Shown in pieces: positions 62,001-64,000 of a stretch of DNA of 64,000 bases. The notes beneath the pieces were generated by a model. That model had not been told where the DNA came from, did no database searches, and was given only the letters and a program-made list of their open reading frames with translations. Position 1 is the stretch's first letter. Every line of letters starts with the position of its first letter. Origin of the DNA: Colletes latitarsis (Eukaryota; Arthropoda; Insecta; Hymenoptera; Colletidae); contig NW_027488366.1 of NCBI RefSeq assembly GCF_051014445.1, forward strand, positions 13,224,001-13,288,000, in the 5' to 3' direction. The position numbers were made by a program, and so were the translations under genes.

Positions 62001-64000
62001 GATTAATCGACTGTTTCAGTGTGGAACCACATTATTACGTGATCCAAACCAGAAAAAAACCCAGGATCTTGTCAACGAGTATGTGAATTGTGCGAAAGTA
62101 TGAGTCTGATGAGGGTTAATCCCAGACCTATCCCAGACCTAGCTTGCGTTATCCTCTAAGATATTGATGGAAACCAGGTTTAATTGACTATTTCAGTGTT
62201 GTACTTCATTACTACGTGATGCAGTCCAGAAAAAGCCCAGGATATAGCCATCAAGTATGAGAAATATGCGAAAGAATGAGCCTGATGAGAGCAAATCCCA
62301 GACCTAACCTAGACCTAACATGCGTTATCCTCTAAAATATTTATCAAGACCAGGTTTAATTGAATGTTTCAGTGTGGTACTACATTACTACGTGACCCAA
62401 ACCAGAAAATAACCCAGGATCTGTTCAACGAGTATGTGAAGTGTGCGAAAGTATGAGTCTGATGAGGTCAAATCCCAGACCAATCCCAGACTTAACTTGC
62501 GTTATCCTCTAAAATATTGATCGAAACCAGGTTTAATCGACTGTTTCAGTGTGGTACCACATTACTACGTGATCCAAACGAGAAAAAACCCAGGATCAGT
62601 TCAACAAGTATAAGAAGAATGCGAAAGTATGAGTCTGATGAGTGAAAATCCCAGGGCTAACCTAGACCTAACATGCGTTATCCTCTAAAATATTAATCCA
62701 AACCAGGTTTAATGGACTGTTTCAGTGTGGTACCACATTACTACGTGATACAAACCAGAAAAAACCCAGGATCCGTTCAACAAGTATGTGAGGAATGCGA
62801 ATGTATGAGTCTGATGAGTGAAAATCCCAGGCCTTACCTAGACCTAACTTGCGTTATCCTCTAAAATATTTATCAAGACCAGGTTTAATTGATTGTTTCA
62901 GTGAGGACCCACATTACTACGTGATCCAAACCAGAAAAAACCCAGGATCAGTTCAACAAGTATAAGAAGAATGCGAAAGTATGAGCCTGATGAGGGCAAA
63001 TCCCGGACCTATCCCAGACCTAACTTGCGTTATCCTCTAAAATATTCATCGAAACCAGGTTTAATCGACTGTTTTAGTGTGGTACCACATTACTACGTGA
63101 TCCAAACCAGAAAAAACCCAGGATCTGTTCAACAAGTATGTGAAAAACGCGAAACTGTGAGCCTGATGAGGGCAAATCTTAGACCTAACCCAGACCTAAG
63201 ATGCGTTATCCTCTAAAATATTTATCCAGACCAGGTTTCATTGAATGTTTCAGTGTGGTACCACTTTACTACGTGATCCAATCCAGAAATAGTCCAGGAT
63301 CTAGCCATGAAGTATGAGAAATATGCGATAGTAAGAGCCTGATGAGGGCAAATCCAAGACCTATCCCAGACCTAACTTGCGTTATCCTCTAAAGTATTGA
63401 TCGAAACCAGGTTTAATTGACTGTTTCAGCGTGGTACCACATTACTACGTGATGCAATCCAGAAAAAGCCCAGGATCTAGCCATCAAGTATGAGAAATAT
63501 GCGAAAGAATGAGCCTGATGAGAGCAAATCCCAGACCTAACCTAGACCTAACATGCGTTATCCTCTAAAATAATGAGCGAAACCAGGTTTAATGGACGGT
63601 TTCAGTGTGGTACCACACTACTTCGTGATCCAAACCAGAAAAAATCCAGGATCTGTTCAACAAGTATATGAAAAACGCGAAACTGTGAGCCTGATGAGGG
63701 CAAATCTTAGACCTATCCCAGACCTAAGATGCGTTGTCCTCTAAAATATTTATCCAGACCAGGTTTCATTGAATGTTTCAGTGTGGTACCACTTTACTAC
63801 GTGATCCAATTCAGAAATAGCCCAGGATCTAGCCTTGAAGTATGAGAAATATGCGAAAGTATGAGCCAGATGAGGGCAAATCCTAGACCTAACCCAGACC
63901 TAACATGCGTCATCCTCTAAAATATTTATCAAGACCAGGTTTAATTGAATGTTTCAGTGTGGTACCACATTACTATGTGATCCAAACCAGAAAATAACGC
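59061..64000 (+). repeat. Second-half HOR, copy C (runs off the window)
   Basis: Copy C begins as 53.6 kb of copy B (TATTATGAGAAG, then CCTCAAAAATATTGATCC), at an offset of 5464 bp. At 59.7-60.2 kb it matches copy A (offset 16212), and at 60.2-61.8 kb copy B (5992). At 61.8-62.4 kb it matches copy A (about 16564). After a three-monomer deletion at about 62400 it matches A at 16034 and B at 5461. It is truncated by the window end. Confidence 0.88.
62397..62409 (+). repeat. Chimeric monomer at three-monomer deletion junction
   Basis: Upstream sequence (GTACTACATTACTACGTGACCC) is the E variant of 45.8 kb. Downstream sequence (GAAAATAACCC, GTTCAACGAG, GAGGTCAAATCC) is the A monomer of 46.36 kb. 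They are joined within the shared CCAAACCAGAAAA. Compared with copy A, about 530 bp are missing. Copy B has a similar GACCCAAACCAGAAAATA junction near 56410 but continues differently. Confidence 0.82.

Larger units (their letters stand above)
1..64000 (+). repeat. Tandem satellite array, ~176-bp monomer, about 363 copies
   Basis: The sequence is a continuous head-to-tail array. The anchor ATGCGTTATCC recurs at spacings that are multiples of about 176 bp, for example at 328, 4910, 6142, 6494, 7022, 13011, 29045, 44170 and 60734. Between 328 and 63025 the phase fits 356 monomers averaging 176.1 bp. All copies lie in one orientation, and I saw no foreign insertion, inversion or unique spacer. 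The window starts and ends inside the array, so neither edge is captured. Period and homogeneity fit a centromeric or pericentromeric satellite, but that role is inferred from family behaviour and not shown by the sequence. A rDNA spacer or heterochromatic knob array is the main alternative. The family was not recognised. Confidence 0.98.

Noticed and set aside
265..63216. About 65 open frames of 62-107 codons with a shared RYPLKYLSRPGLIDCF-like translation
   Set aside because: They are translations of the satellite monomer in its one open frame. They start and stop at the same recurring site, overlap monomer boundaries, have no ribosome-binding or splice context, and show frameshifts and stops in neighbouring copies. 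No CDS is annotated.
1..64000. CRISPR array
   Set aside because: The repeats are about 176 bp, directly adjacent and diverged in subfamilies. There are no short conserved repeats with unique spacers and no cas genes.
1..64000. CENP-B box
   Set aside because: I looked for the TTCG-N4-A-N2-CGGG core on both strands of the subfamily patterns and did not find it. TTCGTGATCC and TTCGTTATCC contexts lack the rest.
1..64000. Prokaryotic or phage content, operons, a novel defence system
   Set aside because: There is no non-repetitive coding sequence anywhere. The window is satellite DNA throughout.
1..64000. Assignment to a named plant or animal centromeric satellite
   Set aside because: The monomer does not match a satellite family I know well (for example, it is unlike the Arabidopsis 178-bp repeat). 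A length of 176 bp is shared by unrelated families, so no name is given.

Overview
The whole 64 kb window is one uninterrupted tandem satellite array. About 363 head-to-tail copies of a monomer of roughly 176 bp run in the same orientation from the first base to the last. I see no gene, RNA gene, mobile element, inversion or unique spacer. The monomer is about 40% G+C. The array points to a eukaryotic nuclear genome, most plausibly a centromeric or pericentromeric satellite: the unit is close to a nucleosome plus linker, the array is homogeneous, and it carries higher-order structure. I do not recognise the satellite family and cannot name the organism. Its length resembles centromeric satellites of many plants and animals, but length alone is not diagnostic.

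The monomers fall into recognisable subfamilies, labelled A to I here. They differ at diagnostic sites and follow each other in reproducible orders, which makes higher-order repeats (HORs) that are nested and irregular. From 1 to about 34 kb the array is built from related blocks repeated at offsets of about 8.10 kb (4.6-7.2 versus 12.7-14.8 kb), 2.47-2.82 kb (7.4-10.0 versus 10.0-12.5 kb), 7.58-7.75 kb (15.6-22.3 versus 23.2-30.0 kb) and 3.52-3.70 kb (27.2-30.2 versus 30.7-33.9 kb). From about 34 to 42.5 kb it is an irregular mosaic with small local duplications. From about 42.5 kb to the end a second HOR family appears in three copies: A at 42.6-48.6 kb, B at 52.6-59.06 kb, and C from 59.06 kb off the window end. 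Their offsets are about 10.57 kb (60 monomers, A to B), 5.46-5.99 kb (31-34 monomers, B to C) and 16.0-16.6 kb (A to C). A diverged stretch at 48.6-52.6 kb separates A and B.

Copies of a block differ mainly by gain or loss of whole monomers, chimeric monomers at block edges, and one probable conversion patch. These are the marks of unequal exchange and gene conversion. The many 63- to 107-codon open frames are by-products of the monomer. One frame through the unit is open, the period is not a multiple of three, and the same short site gives the ATG in one frame and the TAA stop in the next. I therefore annotate no CDS. Block boundaries were found by reading, without alignment software, and are good to tens of bases unless stated.
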